From positions 124,001 to 188,000 of the forward strand of contig NZ_WIPK01000003.1 in NCBI RefSeq assembly GCF_012922555.1: a stretch of DNA of 64,000 bases, written 5' to 3'. The translations under genes and the position numbers were made by a program. Position 1 is the first letter of the stretch. Each line of letters opens with the position of its first letter. Below the pieces are notes generated by a model that saw only the letters and a list, made by a program, of their open reading frames with translations, searched no databases and was not told where the DNA came from. Positions 53,712-62,866 of this stretch are shown piece after piece. The DNA is from Paraclostridium dentum (GTDB lineage Bacteria > Bacillota > Clostridia > Peptostreptococcales > Peptostreptococcaceae).

Positions 53712-54465
53712 ATGATTTTATATTTAAATAAGTTTCAAATAATATATCTATTACTACCAATAGGGTCGACCTTGGGGTAGTATCATACCCAGAAATTTTA
53801 ATTTGCTGAGAACATGTATTAATAGGTATATCAACTAGAGTTGCTAGTTTAGAGTTAGGACTATTTATAATAGCTGCTGTTGTAAATTGTTTATATTTGA
53901 ATTTTTCACATGAGGTAATTAATGTATTTGTTTCACCACTATTAGATACAAATATAACTAAGTCTCCATATTGTATAGTTTGATCTAATAAGTCAATCAT
54001 ATGAGATTCATATACATAAAAACTATTTTTGTTTGCCTGCATCAATAATTTAGAAAAATACTCTCCTATAGGTTTTGATAACCCTACCGCTACTATTACT
54101 ACTTTATTAGCATTTTTAATACTTTTAGCTAATTTGTTTAGATTAGTGGTATTAAGATTTGATATATTTTGATTTAAGCTAGCTATGATATCACTAATTT
54201 GTTTTTCTCTATCTTTAGTAAAATCTTCTTTGTCCAAATCCTTAAGTATATGCTTTAGCTCAGAATATCCAGATAGTCCTAATTTAGAACACATTCTTAT
54301 TATTGTAGTAGTACTTACATTATTTATTTCAGCTAAAGCTGTTAATGACAAATTTTTTGATGTAGATATATTAGAATCTATATAGTAAAAAATATGCTTT
54401 TCAGCATGACTAAGATTATTTAATTTATGTGAGAATTTCATTACAAAGCTACTGATGTTAATCAC
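53710..54465 (-). CDS. RpiR/MurR-family regulator with SIS domain
   Basis: A 251-residue regulator of phosphosugar pathways. N-terminal RpiR helix-turn-helix (LSLTALAEINNVSTTTIIRMCSKLGLSGYSELK) and a C-terminal SIS sugar-phosphate binding domain (VVIVAVGLSKPIGEYFSKLL, LVIFVSNSGETNTLITSCEKF). The start is uncertain: GTG 54465 falls inside GGCGGTGAT, which reads as the RBS, and the first ATG is at 54441. Divergent from the PTS operon and most likely its regulator, sensing phosphorylated sugar or glycosylglycerate. Confidence 0.88.
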   Translation of the reverse strand: MINISSFVMKFSHKLNNLSHAEKHIFYYIDSNISTSKNLSLTALAEINNVSTTTIIRMCSKLGLSGYSELKHILKDLDKEDFTKDREKQISDIIASLNQNISNLNTTNLNKLAKSIKNANKVVIVAVGLSKPIGEYFSKLLMQANKNSFYVYESHMIDLLDQTIQYGDLVIFVSNSGETNTLITSCEKFKYKQFTTAAIINSPNSKLATLVDIPINTCSQQIKISGYDTTPRSTLLVVIDILFETYLNIKS

Positions 54466-54483
54466 CGCCTTTATTATTATTAA

Positions 54484-54503
54484 AAAAGTACAAATGTACT
54501 TTT
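54484..54503. promoter_or_regulatory. Operator-like palindrome between RpiR gene and PTS operon
   Basis: AAAAGTAC-AAAT-GTACTTTT is a perfect 8+8 inverted repeat in the divergent intergenic region, a good candidate RpiR-binding site. A second A/T-rich symmetric stretch lies at 54511-54527. Confidence 0.6.
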
Positions 54504-54565
54504 CATGTATAAGAAAATGTTTTTCTTGTAATATATAATACTATTATAAGTTAAAGGAATACTTA

Positions 54566-54579
54566 AGTAAACGTTTTAT
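54566..54579 (+). promoter_or_regulatory. cre-like catabolite repression site
   Basis: AGTAAACGTTTTAT matches the CcpA consensus TGWAARCGYTWNCW at 12 of 14 positions. It lies just upstream of the AGGAGGA ribosome binding site of the PTS gene, where CcpA binding would block transcription. Confidence 0.5.
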
Positions 54580-54591
54580 AGGAGGACGAAA

Positions 54592-56574
54592 ATGAACTTA
54601 GCTAATATGACTGACAAGAATCTAATTATGCTAGATTTAAATGTTTGTACAAAAGAAGAAGCAATAAAGTTATTAATAGACAAACTTTATTCTGAAGGTG
54701 TTGTTAGTTCAAAAAAAGAGTTTTTCAATACTGTAATGGAAAGAGAATTACATTCTCCAACTGGATTAGAAAAAGGATTAGCGATACCTCATGGTAAGTG
54801 TGAATCTGTAAATAAAGCTGCTTTTGCAGTAGCTAGATTAAACAATAAAATATCTAATTGGGAGAGTATAGATGAAAATAATGAGGTTGATTTAATATTC
54901 TTATTAGCTATACCTAAGGCAGAAGAGGGTTCTACTCACTTAAAATTACTATCGGAATTATCTGTATCATTAATGAATGAAGAGTTTTACAATTCTTTAA
55001 GAACTGCTAAAGATTCTAAAGCATTTTTAATGAACTTGAATAGTGGAAAGAAAGAACGCAAAGAAGATCAAACATATACAAAAACTGTACTAGCTATAAC
55101 TGCATGTGCAGCTGGTATAGCTCATACCTATATGTCTGCTGAAGCATTAGAAAAAGCAGGGAAAAAGATGGGGATAAAGGTTATAACGGAGAAACAAGGA
55201 GCTAATGGTATAGAAGATAGACATACTAAAGCACAAATAGAAGAAGCCGATGGAGTAATATTTGCTAGTGATGTTGCAGTTAAAAATATGGAAAGATATC
55301 AAGGAAAGCAATTTGTAAAAGTTAGGGTTGCAGAGCCTTTAAAGAATGCAGAAAAACTGCTAACAAAAGTACTAGAAAATCCAGATGGAAAAGTAGAAGT
55401 TTCTAATGAGGAAGTAGCGGTTTCATCTGATTCGGGAGCGAAGCAAGGAATATTAAAAGAAATGGTAGAAGCTGTAATGACAGGTATATCTTATATGATT
55501 CCTATAATAGTTGCAGCAGGACTTATGATGGGGATTGCTAAGTTAGCGGCAATGGGATTAGGACAAATAGATAACATGGATACCTTAACACAAAGTGGAA
55601 ATCAACTTTATGTGTTACTAGGATATTTAGATAAGTTTGGTGGAATGATATTTAAATTTATCTACCCAATATTTGCCGCTTATGTAGCCTATTCAATTGC
55701 TGATAGACCGGGATTAGTACCAGGATTTATGGGTGGTGCTTTTGCAGGTGGATTACATTTTACATTTTGGGGAGTTGAGGGTGGAGTACCTTCAGGTTTC
55801 CTAGGAGCTTTAATACTAGGTTTAGTTTCAGGATATGTAACTAAGTTTTTAAATGAAAAGATAAAGTTAAATAAAAATTTACAAGCAATGAAACCAATGT
55901 TTTTATTACCAGGAATATCAGTATTAGTAGTATTCTTATTAAATTTCTATTTAGTAGATCCTATATTTGGAGGATTAAATGGCTGGTTATCAAATGTAAT
56001 AGCGTCTTTCGGAACAGGTTCAACAATAGCATTAACTGCAATAATAGCAGGATGTACCGCATTTGACTTAGGTGGCCCAATAAATAAGGCAGCAGGTGCA
56101 ATCGCGATAGGTCTTGCAGCAGATAGTATATTCCCATTAACAGGAAGAGTATTAGCTATAGTAATACCTCCAATAGGGTTAGGATTAGCTACTGTTTTAG
56201 ATAAATATATAGTTAAGAGAAGAGTGTTTGATGAAAATTTAAGAGTAGTAGGGAATACATCTATATTACTCGGATTAATTGCAATAAGTGAAGGTGCTAT
56301 ACCTTTCATGTTAAAGAATCCATTAATAACAATACCTATAAATGTAATAGGGGCTATAATAGGTTCGACAACAGCTGTAATGTTAGGGGCAGTTCAATGG
56401 AATCCATTGCCAGCTATATGGGGATGGCCTTTAGTAGAGAACTTATGGGCTTATATATTAGGGTTAGTAGTAGGTTGTATGTTTATAGCATTATCTAATA
56501 TATTTATTAGATTCTATTTAATAAAGAAAGAAGAAGCTAAGAGCTCAGACGATAGTATGAGAAAAATATCTTAA
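54592..56574 (+). CDS. PTS fructose-family EIIABC, probable mannosylglycerate / glucosylglycerate transporter
   Basis: A 660-residue fused PTS permease with domains in the order EIIA (phospho-His near 67 in GLAIPHGK), EIIB (phospho-Cys near 172 in VLAITACAAGIAHTYM) and EIIC (from about 290, eight or more membrane helices). This order and length match E. coli MngA, the 2-O-alpha-mannosyl-D-glycerate transporter, and the next gene is a GH38 enzyme as in mngAB. The imported substrate is phosphorylated on the sugar. Expression is probably under the divergent RpiR and CcpA control. A fructose-only role is the alternative. Confidence 0.85.
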   Translation: MNLANMTDKNLIMLDLNVCTKEEAIKLLIDKLYSEGVVSSKKEFFNTVMERELHSPTGLEKGLAIPHGKCESVNKAAFAVARLNNKISNWESIDENNEVDLIFLLAIPKAEEGSTHLKLLSELSVSLMNEEFYNSLRTAKDSKAFLMNLNSGKKERKEDQTYTKTVLAITACAAGIAHTYMSAEALEKAGKKMGIKVITEKQGANGIEDRHTKAQIEEADGVIFASDVAVKNMERYQGKQFVKVRVAEPLKNAEKLLTKVLENPDGKVEVSNEEVAVSSDSGAKQGILKEMVEAVMTGISYMIPIIVAAGLMMGIAKLAAMGLGQIDNMDTLTQSGNQLYVLLGYLDKFGGMIFKFIYPIFAAYVAYSIADRPGLVPGFMGGAFAGGLHFTFWGVEGGVPSGFLGALILGLVSGYVTKFLNEKIKLNKNLQAMKPMFLLPGISVLVVFLLNFYLVDPIFGGLNGWLSNVIASFGTGSTIALTAIIAGCTAFDLGGPINKAAGAIAIGLAADSIFPLTGRVLAIVIPPIGLGLATVLDKYIVKRRVFDENLRVVGNTSILLGLIAISEGAIPFMLKNPLITIPINVIGAIIGSTTAVMLGAVQWNPLPAIWGWPLVENLWAYILGLVVGCMFIALSNIFIRFYLIKKEEAKSSDDSMRKIS

Positions 56575-56582
56575 TTAAAGGG

Positions 56583-56626
56583 GGAATTATTCAAAATTAA
56601 ATTAGTTTTGGATAATTCCTATTTTT
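56583..56626 (+). terminator. Internal hairpin between PTS and GH38 genes
   Basis: GGAATTATTC (56583-56592) and GATAATTCC (56611-56619) pair with AAAA/TTTT extension, followed by TATTTTT. A weak terminator or processing hairpin that would lower downstream expression relative to the permease. Confidence 0.6.
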
Positions 56627-56675
56627 AAAAAGTGGAATTTACTCAAAAATACTAGCATTTTAAATGGAGGAAGAT

Positions 56676-59339
56676 ATGAATAATAAGAAAAAAGTATATG
56701 TGGTACCTCATTCTCACTGGGATAGAGAGTGGTACTTTACAATAGAAGATTCAAATATATTGTTAGGTGAAAACATGCCATATTTAATGGATGTACTTGA
56801 AAATAATAAAGACTTTAAATCTTATACTTTTGATGCGCAGTTATCAGTTGTAGAGGAATTAATAAAGTTATATCCAGAAGAAAAGAAAAGACTTAAAGAA
56901 CTGGTAAGAGATAAAAGGATATTTGTAGGGCCTTGGTATACTCAGACAGATTCTATATTAGTAAACAAAGAATCTATAATCAGGAACCTTTTATATGGAA
57001 CAAGACTAGGAAATGAATACGGCCATAGTATGAATGTGGGATATCTTCCAGATATATTTGGGCAAAATGCATATTTACCATCTATATTTAAGGGATTTGG
57101 AATAGAAAATAGTATATTACAACGTGGTTTATACACTGATGATTTAAAGAAAAATTTAAACTTTAAGTGGGTATCTCCTGATAATGAAAGCGTTAGATCG
57201 AACAATATTTATTTAGGGTACGGACCAGGAAAATTTTTAGCTTCTGATGATGAGTATATATATGATAAATTGATACCTATGCTTAAAAAGCTAGAAAGTT
57301 TAAATAAGGATTGTGATAATTTACTTTTACCATCTGGCGGAGATCAAGTTTTAGTAAGAGAGCACTTCCCTCAAATTATAAAAGAATTAAATAAAAAACA
57401 AGATATTTATGAATTTGTACTATCTGATTATGAGACATTTATGAATGATACATGGGTTAAAGATTTTAAAAATAAAATATATGGAGAACTTATAGCATGT
57501 GAAAAGTCAAGAATACACAATACTATAAAATCTCAAAGATATGACATAAAATATTTAAACACATTAGTAGAAAATAAAATACTTTATGTACTAGAGCCAT
57601 TAGGCGTTATAGGTAAGTCATTAGGAATAAGCTACAAATCAAGATGGTTAGATATTATGTGGAAGCTACTATTTGACGCTCATGCCCATGATAGTATAGG
57701 TGGATGTAATTCAGATGGTACAAATAGGGATATAATTGCAAGACTTGAAAAGGTTAATATAATGTGTGACGGATTAATAAATATTATTAAAAAGCAAATA
57801 ACAATATCAGTAAGCAAGCATTTAAATAGAGATGATTTATTATTAGTATTCAATACTAAGGCTAAGGATATGAACGAAATAATTGAGTCTGTAGTATTCA
57901 CTAAGGAAAAAGATATAGAAATAAAAACTTTAGATGGAGAGCCTTTAGAATTTACTATAAATAATCAAGAAAGGATAAGTGGAGGGAAACGGGTATTAGT
58001 AACTGCTGAAGGAGAAAAAGAAGTAGAGCTGCAAGGGTACTATAGAACTGAAGTGAGAATAGCTGGTGTAAATATAAAAGCTATGGGATTTACTACCTTA
58101 ATAGTTAGCGAAGATAATAAAAATTTAGGATCAAAATTATTGGAATCCAGAGACAGAAGCATAGAAAATGATTTATATGAATTAACTTTTAACGAGAATA
58201 ACTTAGAATTAGTTAATAAACTTAATAAAGAAAAAATATATAACCTGATTTACTTTGAAAATTGTGGAGATTACGGAGATTCGTATGATTTTTCACCATT
58301 AGACTCAGATGAAAATATATTAGCAACAGAAGCTAATTTGATAGAGGTATATAAAAGTGATTTGGTACAGACTATGATATTAAACTATGAAATAGATGTA
58401 CCTTTTGATATACAAGAAAGAAAGATAAACAAAAAATCTAGAACTTTAGAGATATTAACAAAAATAGAAATGAGAAAAGGTGAAAACTTTATAAGAGTTT
58501 CACATGATATAGACAATAATATTAAAGATCATAGAGTAAGAGTAGTACACAATACAAATATAGATTCAAAATTTTCATTAAGCGATCAAGGGTTCTCTGC
58601 TATAAAAAGAGAAAATTATAATAAGTATTTAGATGATTGGATGGAAAGAAAATTTGCAGAAAAGCCAGTATGCATATATGGATTAGAAAACTTTGTTGCA
58701 CTTAGAAATGATAATAACATGTTTGGATTAGTAACAAAGGGGATAAAGGAATATGAAGTTTTAGAAGATAAAAAGATAGCACTTACTTTATATAGAAGTG
58801 TTGGAGTATTAGGAAGAGACAACTTAGCTTGGAGACCTGGAAGAGCATCGGGTATAAATAATAAAGTAGTTTACACTAAGGATGCCCAACTTATTAAGAG
58901 CATGAAATTTGAATATGCAATATACTTTAATGTATCTAATGAAGACGCAGTAGAGTTATTTGAAGTAACGGACAAATTTATAAACAAATATACATCATAT
59001 CAGAATCAAGATTTAAATCTTTTTGAAGAAAGATTAGAGAGATTTGAAATACCTAAAAATCATATTATTAACTTATCAAATTATAGCTTATTTAGCATAA
59101 ATGATGATGATATATTTATGAGTGTATGTAAAGAATCATATGAAAAAGATGGTGTAATAGTAAGATTATTTAATCCGACAGGTATAACTAAGGAAGTAAG
59201 TATAAATAGTGATTATATAAAAGATATAATAATAACTAACTTATATGAAAAAGAATTAAAAAATTTAAATAGTAAAATAAAGGTAAACCCTAAAGGATAT
59301 GTGACATTAAAGTTACTAGGAGGAGAACACCATGGATAA
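56676..59339 (+). CDS. GH38 alpha-mannosidase / mannosylglycerate hydrolase (MngB-like)
   Basis: An 887-residue glycoside hydrolase family 38 enzyme. N-terminal catalytic domain with VPHSHWDREWY (Zn-binding His and Asp) and GYLPDIFGQ (nucleophile Asp), HAHDSIGGCNSD (second metal His), then helical and beta domains. Bacterial MngB hydrolyses 2-O-(6-phospho-mannosyl)-D-glycerate to mannose 6-phosphate and glycerate. ATG 56676 is chosen since GGAGGAAG (56666-56673) is the RBS, which rules out the upstream ATG at 56664. It overlaps the following GH13 gene by eight bases. Confidence 0.88.
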   Translation: MNNKKKVYVVPHSHWDREWYFTIEDSNILLGENMPYLMDVLENNKDFKSYTFDAQLSVVEELIKLYPEEKKRLKELVRDKRIFVGPWYTQTDSILVNKESIIRNLLYGTRLGNEYGHSMNVGYLPDIFGQNAYLPSIFKGFGIENSILQRGLYTDDLKKNLNFKWVSPDNESVRSNNIYLGYGPGKFLASDDEYIYDKLIPMLKKLESLNKDCDNLLLPSGGDQVLVREHFPQIIKELNKKQDIYEFVLSDYETFMNDTWVKDFKNKIYGELIACEKSRIHNTIKSQRYDIKYLNTLVENKILYVLEPLGVIGKSLGISYKSRWLDIMWKLLFDAHAHDSIGGCNSDGTNRDIIARLEKVNIMCDGLINIIKKQITISVSKHLNRDDLLLVFNTKAKDMNEIIESVVFTKEKDIEIKTLDGEPLEFTINNQERISGGKRVLVTAEGEKEVELQGYYRTEVRIAGVNIKAMGFTTLIVSEDNKNLGSKLLESRDRSIENDLYELTFNENNLELVNKLNKEKIYNLIYFENCGDYGDSYDFSPLDSDENILATEANLIEVYKSDLVQTMILNYEIDVPFDIQERKINKKSRTLEILTKIEMRKGENFIRVSHDIDNNIKDHRVRVVHNTNIDSKFSLSDQGFSAIKRENYNKYLDDWMERKFAEKPVCIYGLENFVALRNDNNMFGLVTKGIKEYEVLEDKKIALTLYRSVGVLGRDNLAWRPGRASGINNKVVYTKDAQLIKSMKFEYAIYFNVSNEDAVELFEVTDKFINKYTSYQNQDLNLFEERLERFEIPKNHIINLSNYSLFSINDDDIFMSVCKESYEKDGVIVRLFNPTGITKEVSINSDYIKDIIITNLYEKELKNLNSKIKVNPKGYVTLKLLGGEHHG

Positions 59340-61026
59340 GAATATGCTTTTAAAAAATATAGAAGAAAAAATTAAGTCTATATATAAAGAAGAATATAAG
59401 CCGGAATTTTTTGAAATAATGAAGTCTACAATAGAAAAATTTGAAGGTGAAAGTTTTGCCAAGGTAGAGGATATATCTGAGAAAAATATATACTTAATAA
59501 CTTATGGAGATAGTATATACGAAGAAGGTATACCTACTATAGACTCTTTAAAGAAGTTTTTAAATAATAAAGTAGGTGATAGCATAACAGATGTTCATAT
59601 ACTACCTATGTTTGAGTATACATCTGATGATGGCTTTTCAGTTGTTGACTATATGAAAATAGATAGAAATTTAGGGGACTGGGATAACATAAACAGGCTA
59701 TCTAAGGATTATAGACTTATGTATGATTTTGTAGCAAATCACATATCAAAAAGTAGTAATTGGTTTAAAGGTTATTTAAATGGAGAAGAGAAATTTCAAA
59801 ATTACTTTATATCAAAAGATGAAACATTTGATTATTCAAAGGTAGTAAGACCTAGGACTTCGCCACTTATACATGAGTTTAAGAGTAAAGATGTAACTAA
59901 AACTGCATGGACTACATTTAGTGAAGACCAGATAGATATAAATATAAAACATTTTCCTGTTCTTATAGAAACTACAGAAATTTTACTAAACTATGCTTTA
60001 AATGGAGCAACATCTATAAGACTAGATGCTATAGGATTTTTATGGAAAGAATCAGGAACTACTTGTATACATCTTCCTCAAACTCATATGATAATACAAT
60101 TATGGAGAATGATATTAGACTATTTTAAACCTAACACTCAGATAATAACAGAAACTAATGTACCACATATGGAAAATATAAGTTACTTTGGTGATACAAA
60201 AAATGAAGCCCATATGGTTTACCAATTTGCATTGCCACCACTTACACTTCATGCTTTTACTGAACATGATTCAACAAAGCTGACAAGTTGGGCAAATGCT
60301 ATAGATAGAGTATCTGACAAGGCAACTTACTTTAATTTCTTATCAAGTCATGATGGTATAGGTATGAGACCAACTGAAGGAATACTTACAGAAGAAGAAA
60401 AACAAGTATTAGTAGATAAAACTATAAATAATGGTGGTAGAGTATCATATAAAAATAATGAAGATGGTACAAAATCAGTATATGAGTTAAATATAAATTA
60501 CTTGGATGCTCTTTTAAATAAAGGTGAGGATATAGAAGAAGACTTACAAATACAAAAGATATTGGCAGCTCATTCGTTATTATTATCTTTTGTGGGGGTA
60601 CCAGCTATATACTATCACTCATTATTGGGATCAAGAAATTATTACAAAGGGGTAGAAGAATCTGGAATTAATAGAAGGATAAACAGAGAAAAATTAGAGT
60701 ATAATAGAATTTGTGATGAATTGGAAAATGATAGTAGAAGAAATAAGATATTTACACAGTTCAAGAAATTAATAAACATAAGAAAGTCAGAGAGTTCATT
60801 TTCTCCATATGGAAATCAAAAGGTATTAGATTTTGGAAGTGAAATATTTTCACTAGAGCGTGAAAATGAAGAAACTAATGAAAAGATATTATATATAGTA
60901 AATATTACATCTAAAGAAAAGACATTAGATTGTGGTATTAGTGGAGTAAATATATTAGATAAATCAATAATAGATGGAAAATTAACTTTAAATCCATACG
61001 GATTTGCTTGGATAAAAGTTAATTAA
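59332..61026 (+). CDS. GH13_18-type phosphorylase (sucrose / glucosylglycerate phosphorylase family)
   Basis: A 564-residue (beta/alpha)8 enzyme. The N-terminal region resembles sucrose phosphorylases: LITYGDSIYEEGIPTIDSLKKFL, DVHILPMFEYTSDDGFSVVDY, YDFVANHISKSSNWF. Catalytic Asp in SIRLDAIGFLWKE, acid Glu in IITETNVPH, and transition-state Asp in LSSHDGIGMRP follow. GH13 subfamily 18 includes sucrose, sucrose-6-phosphate and glucosylglycerate phosphorylases. Linkage to PTS and GH38 genes suggests glucosylglycerate, perhaps in 6-phosphate form. Terminator follows at 61053. Confidence 0.85.
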   Translation: MDKNMLLKNIEEKIKSIYKEEYKPEFFEIMKSTIEKFEGESFAKVEDISEKNIYLITYGDSIYEEGIPTIDSLKKFLNNKVGDSITDVHILPMFEYTSDDGFSVVDYMKIDRNLGDWDNINRLSKDYRLMYDFVANHISKSSNWFKGYLNGEEKFQNYFISKDETFDYSKVVRPRTSPLIHEFKSKDVTKTAWTTFSEDQIDINIKHFPVLIETTEILLNYALNGATSIRLDAIGFLWKESGTTCIHLPQTHMIIQLWRMILDYFKPNTQIITETNVPHMENISYFGDTKNEAHMVYQFALPPLTLHAFTEHDSTKLTSWANAIDRVSDKATYFNFLSSHDGIGMRPTEGILTEEEKQVLVDKTINNGGRVSYKNNEDGTKSVYELNINYLDALLNKGEDIEEDLQIQKILAAHSLLLSFVGVPAIYYHSLLGSRNYYKGVEESGINRRINREKLEYNRICDELENDSRRNKIFTQFKKLINIRKSESSFSPYGNQKVLDFGSEIFSLERENEETNEKILYIVNITSKEKTLDCGISGVNILDKSIIDGKLTLNPYGFAWIKVN

Positions 61027-61052
61027 ATAAAAAATTATTATTTTAATATTGG

Positions 61053-61088
61053 AAAAGGATATCTAAGAAATTGAAGATGTCCTTTTTT
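61053..61088 (+). terminator. Terminator after the GH13 gene
   Basis: AAAAGGATATCT pairs with AGATGTCCTTTT (one G-U), followed by TTATTG. Confidence 0.85.
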
Positions 61089-61249
61089 ATTGTAATAACG
61101 AACGAGGAAATTAGACTATATTTTAGAAAAAGAGTAAAGTTTTAGATAGAATAGATGGTAAAATAAATGAAAACTAATATATGATATTAAATAATAATAT
61201 TATATCTGGACAGTTAAACTGAAATAAATACACAGGGGAGGTTAAAAAT

Positions 61250-61645
61250 ATGAATATAAGATACACGTCACCATCACCAATGGAATATATTTCGCTAAGA
61301 CTAAGAACAGGAATGGGAGAAAAAGATCTAATAAAATCAGAAATAGCTTTGAAAAATTCATTATTTATAGTTTCTTTATGGGATAATAACGATTTGATTG
61401 GATTTGGAAGAGTTGTTGGGGATAAAGGAATAACTTATGTTGTTTCTGACATTATGGTAGATCCGAAGTATCAAGGTCAAGGTTTTGGAAAGGTAATTAT
61501 GAAAGAAATTGATACTTATTTAGAACAAAATACTGATGAACATGCATATATTTGCTTAATTGCAAACAAGCCTGCAGATAAACTATACTCAAAATTTAAA
61601 TTTGAATATGTAGAGCCAGAAGCTTGTGGTATGAAGAGAAAATAA
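61250..61645 (+). CDS. GNAT-family N-acetyltransferase
   Basis: A 131-residue acetyltransferase. The acetyl-CoA binding motif A is VSDIMVDPKYQGQGFGKVIMKEI, and the N-terminal strand pair (LFIVSLWDNNDLIGFGRVVGD) and the C-terminal YICLIANKPADKLYSKFKFEYVEPEACGM fit the family. Acceptor unknown. Has a GGGGAGG RBS and stands with two other small unlinked genes. Confidence 0.9.
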   Translation: MNIRYTSPSPMEYISLRLRTGMGEKDLIKSEIALKNSLFIVSLWDNNDLIGFGRVVGDKGITYVVSDIMVDPKYQGQGFGKVIMKEIDTYLEQNTDEHAYICLIANKPADKLYSKFKFEYVEPEACGMKRK

Positions 61646-61695
61646 GTAAATTATATAAAAAAGTATAAAATAGTAATAATAAAGGAGCGATATTC

Positions 61696-62319
61696 ATGAA
61701 ACATGAATGGAGAAAAAAAGAAAAAGAATATTATATACCAAAAGAAAAACCGCAACTAGTAGAAATACCTGAATTCAAATTCCTAACTTTAAAAGGTCAA
61801 GGAAACCCAAATAGTGAAGGATTCTCAAAAGCGATAGAAACACTATACTCGCTAGCTTATGCAATAAGAATGATGCCTAAAAAAGGTATTACTCCAGAAG
61901 GATACTTTGAATACACAGTATATCCATTAGAAGGAATATGGGATTTAACTGAAAAAGGCAGAGCTGAAGAAGTCCTTAATAAGGACGAGCTAGTTTACAC
62001 ATTAATGATTAGACAACCTGAATTTGTAAATGAAGAAGTTTTCAATATAGCTATGGATATTGCAAAAAAGAAAAAGTCAAATCCATTATTAGAAAAAGTA
62101 GAGATTAAAAATATTAAAGAAGGAACTTCAGTTCAAATGCTTCACGTTGGACCTTATGATGATGAACCAAGGACTTTTTCAGTTATGGAAGAGTTTTGCA
62201 ATGAAAATAATTTAAAGATAAAAACAAAAGCTCATAGAGAAATATATCTTTCAGATTTTAGAAAGACTGAAGCATCAAAATTAAAAACTGTTCTTAGATA
62301 TACGGTAGAAGCAAATTAA
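61696..62319 (+). CDS. GyrI-like small-molecule binding domain protein
   Basis: A 207-residue stand-alone GyrI-like protein. It opens with MKHEWRKKEKEYYIPKEKPQ, followed by the typical strand IPEFKFLTLKGQGNPNSEGF, and ends with SVQMLHVGPYDDEPRTF, which in GyrI-like proteins precedes the last helix. No DNA-binding domain is fused. Such proteins bind or hydrolyse small hydrophobic molecules; the ligand is unknown. Confidence 0.88.
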   Translation: MKHEWRKKEKEYYIPKEKPQLVEIPEFKFLTLKGQGNPNSEGFSKAIETLYSLAYAIRMMPKKGITPEGYFEYTVYPLEGIWDLTEKGRAEEVLNKDELVYTLMIRQPEFVNEEVFNIAMDIAKKKKSNPLLEKVEIKNIKEGTSVQMLHVGPYDDEPRTFSVMEEFCNENNLKIKTKAHREIYLSDFRKTEASKLKTVLRYTVEAN

Positions 62320-62402
62320 TATATTTAATAATTTGACTGAAATACATACTTGTACTAATATAAACTTATATTAATTCAGATAAATTAGAGAGGTTATTAA
62401 GT

Positions 62403-62813
62403 ATGATAAAAGAAGTTGTAAAAGATATATTATTTTTAGAACAAAAATCAGAACTTGCAACAAAAGATGATGTAGAAGTTATAAATGATTTAATAGATAC
62501 ATTAAGATCAAATTTAGACCATTGTGTAGGAATGGCAGCTAACATGATCGGAGTAAAAAAGCGTATACTAGTATTTAGTGTAGGGGAGATGATAATTCCT
62601 ATGGTAAATCCAGTTATACTAAAAGAAGAGATTCCTTATGAAGCTGAGGAGAGTTGTTTATCTTTAGAAGGATTTAGGAAAACAACTAGATATGAAAAAA
62701 TAGAGGTAGAGTACCTAGATAGAAACTTTAAAAAACATAAGCAAGTATTTACAGGATTTACAGCACAAATTATTCAACACGAAGTAGATCACTTCGAAGG
62801 AATAATAATATAG
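62403..62813 (+). CDS. def: Peptide deformylase
   Basis: A 136-residue Fe/Zn metallo-enzyme removing the N-formyl group from nascent proteins. Motif I appears as HCVGMAANMIGV (variant of GxGLAAxQ), motif II EESCLSLEGF with the metal Cys, motif III IQHEVDHFEG with two metal His and the catalytic Glu. Length and motif I variation suggest the divergent short class seen as a second copy in many Clostridia. A terminator follows. Confidence 0.88.
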   Translation: MIKEVVKDILFLEQKSELATKDDVEVINDLIDTLRSNLDHCVGMAANMIGVKKRILVFSVGEMIIPMVNPVILKEEIPYEAEESCLSLEGFRKTTRYEKIEVEYLDRNFKKHKQVFTGFTAQIIQHEVDHFEGIII

Positions 62814-62823
62814 TATATAAATG

Positions 62824-62860
62824 AAAAAGGCGAGCCCTATTTTAGAGCGACGCCTTTTTT
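62824..62860. terminator. Terminator between def and the NCS2 permease
   Basis: AAAAAGGCG (62824-62832) and CGCCTTTTT (62851-62859) are perfect arms with T/A-runs on both sides, serving convergent genes. Confidence 0.88.
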
Positions 62861-62866
62861 AATATG

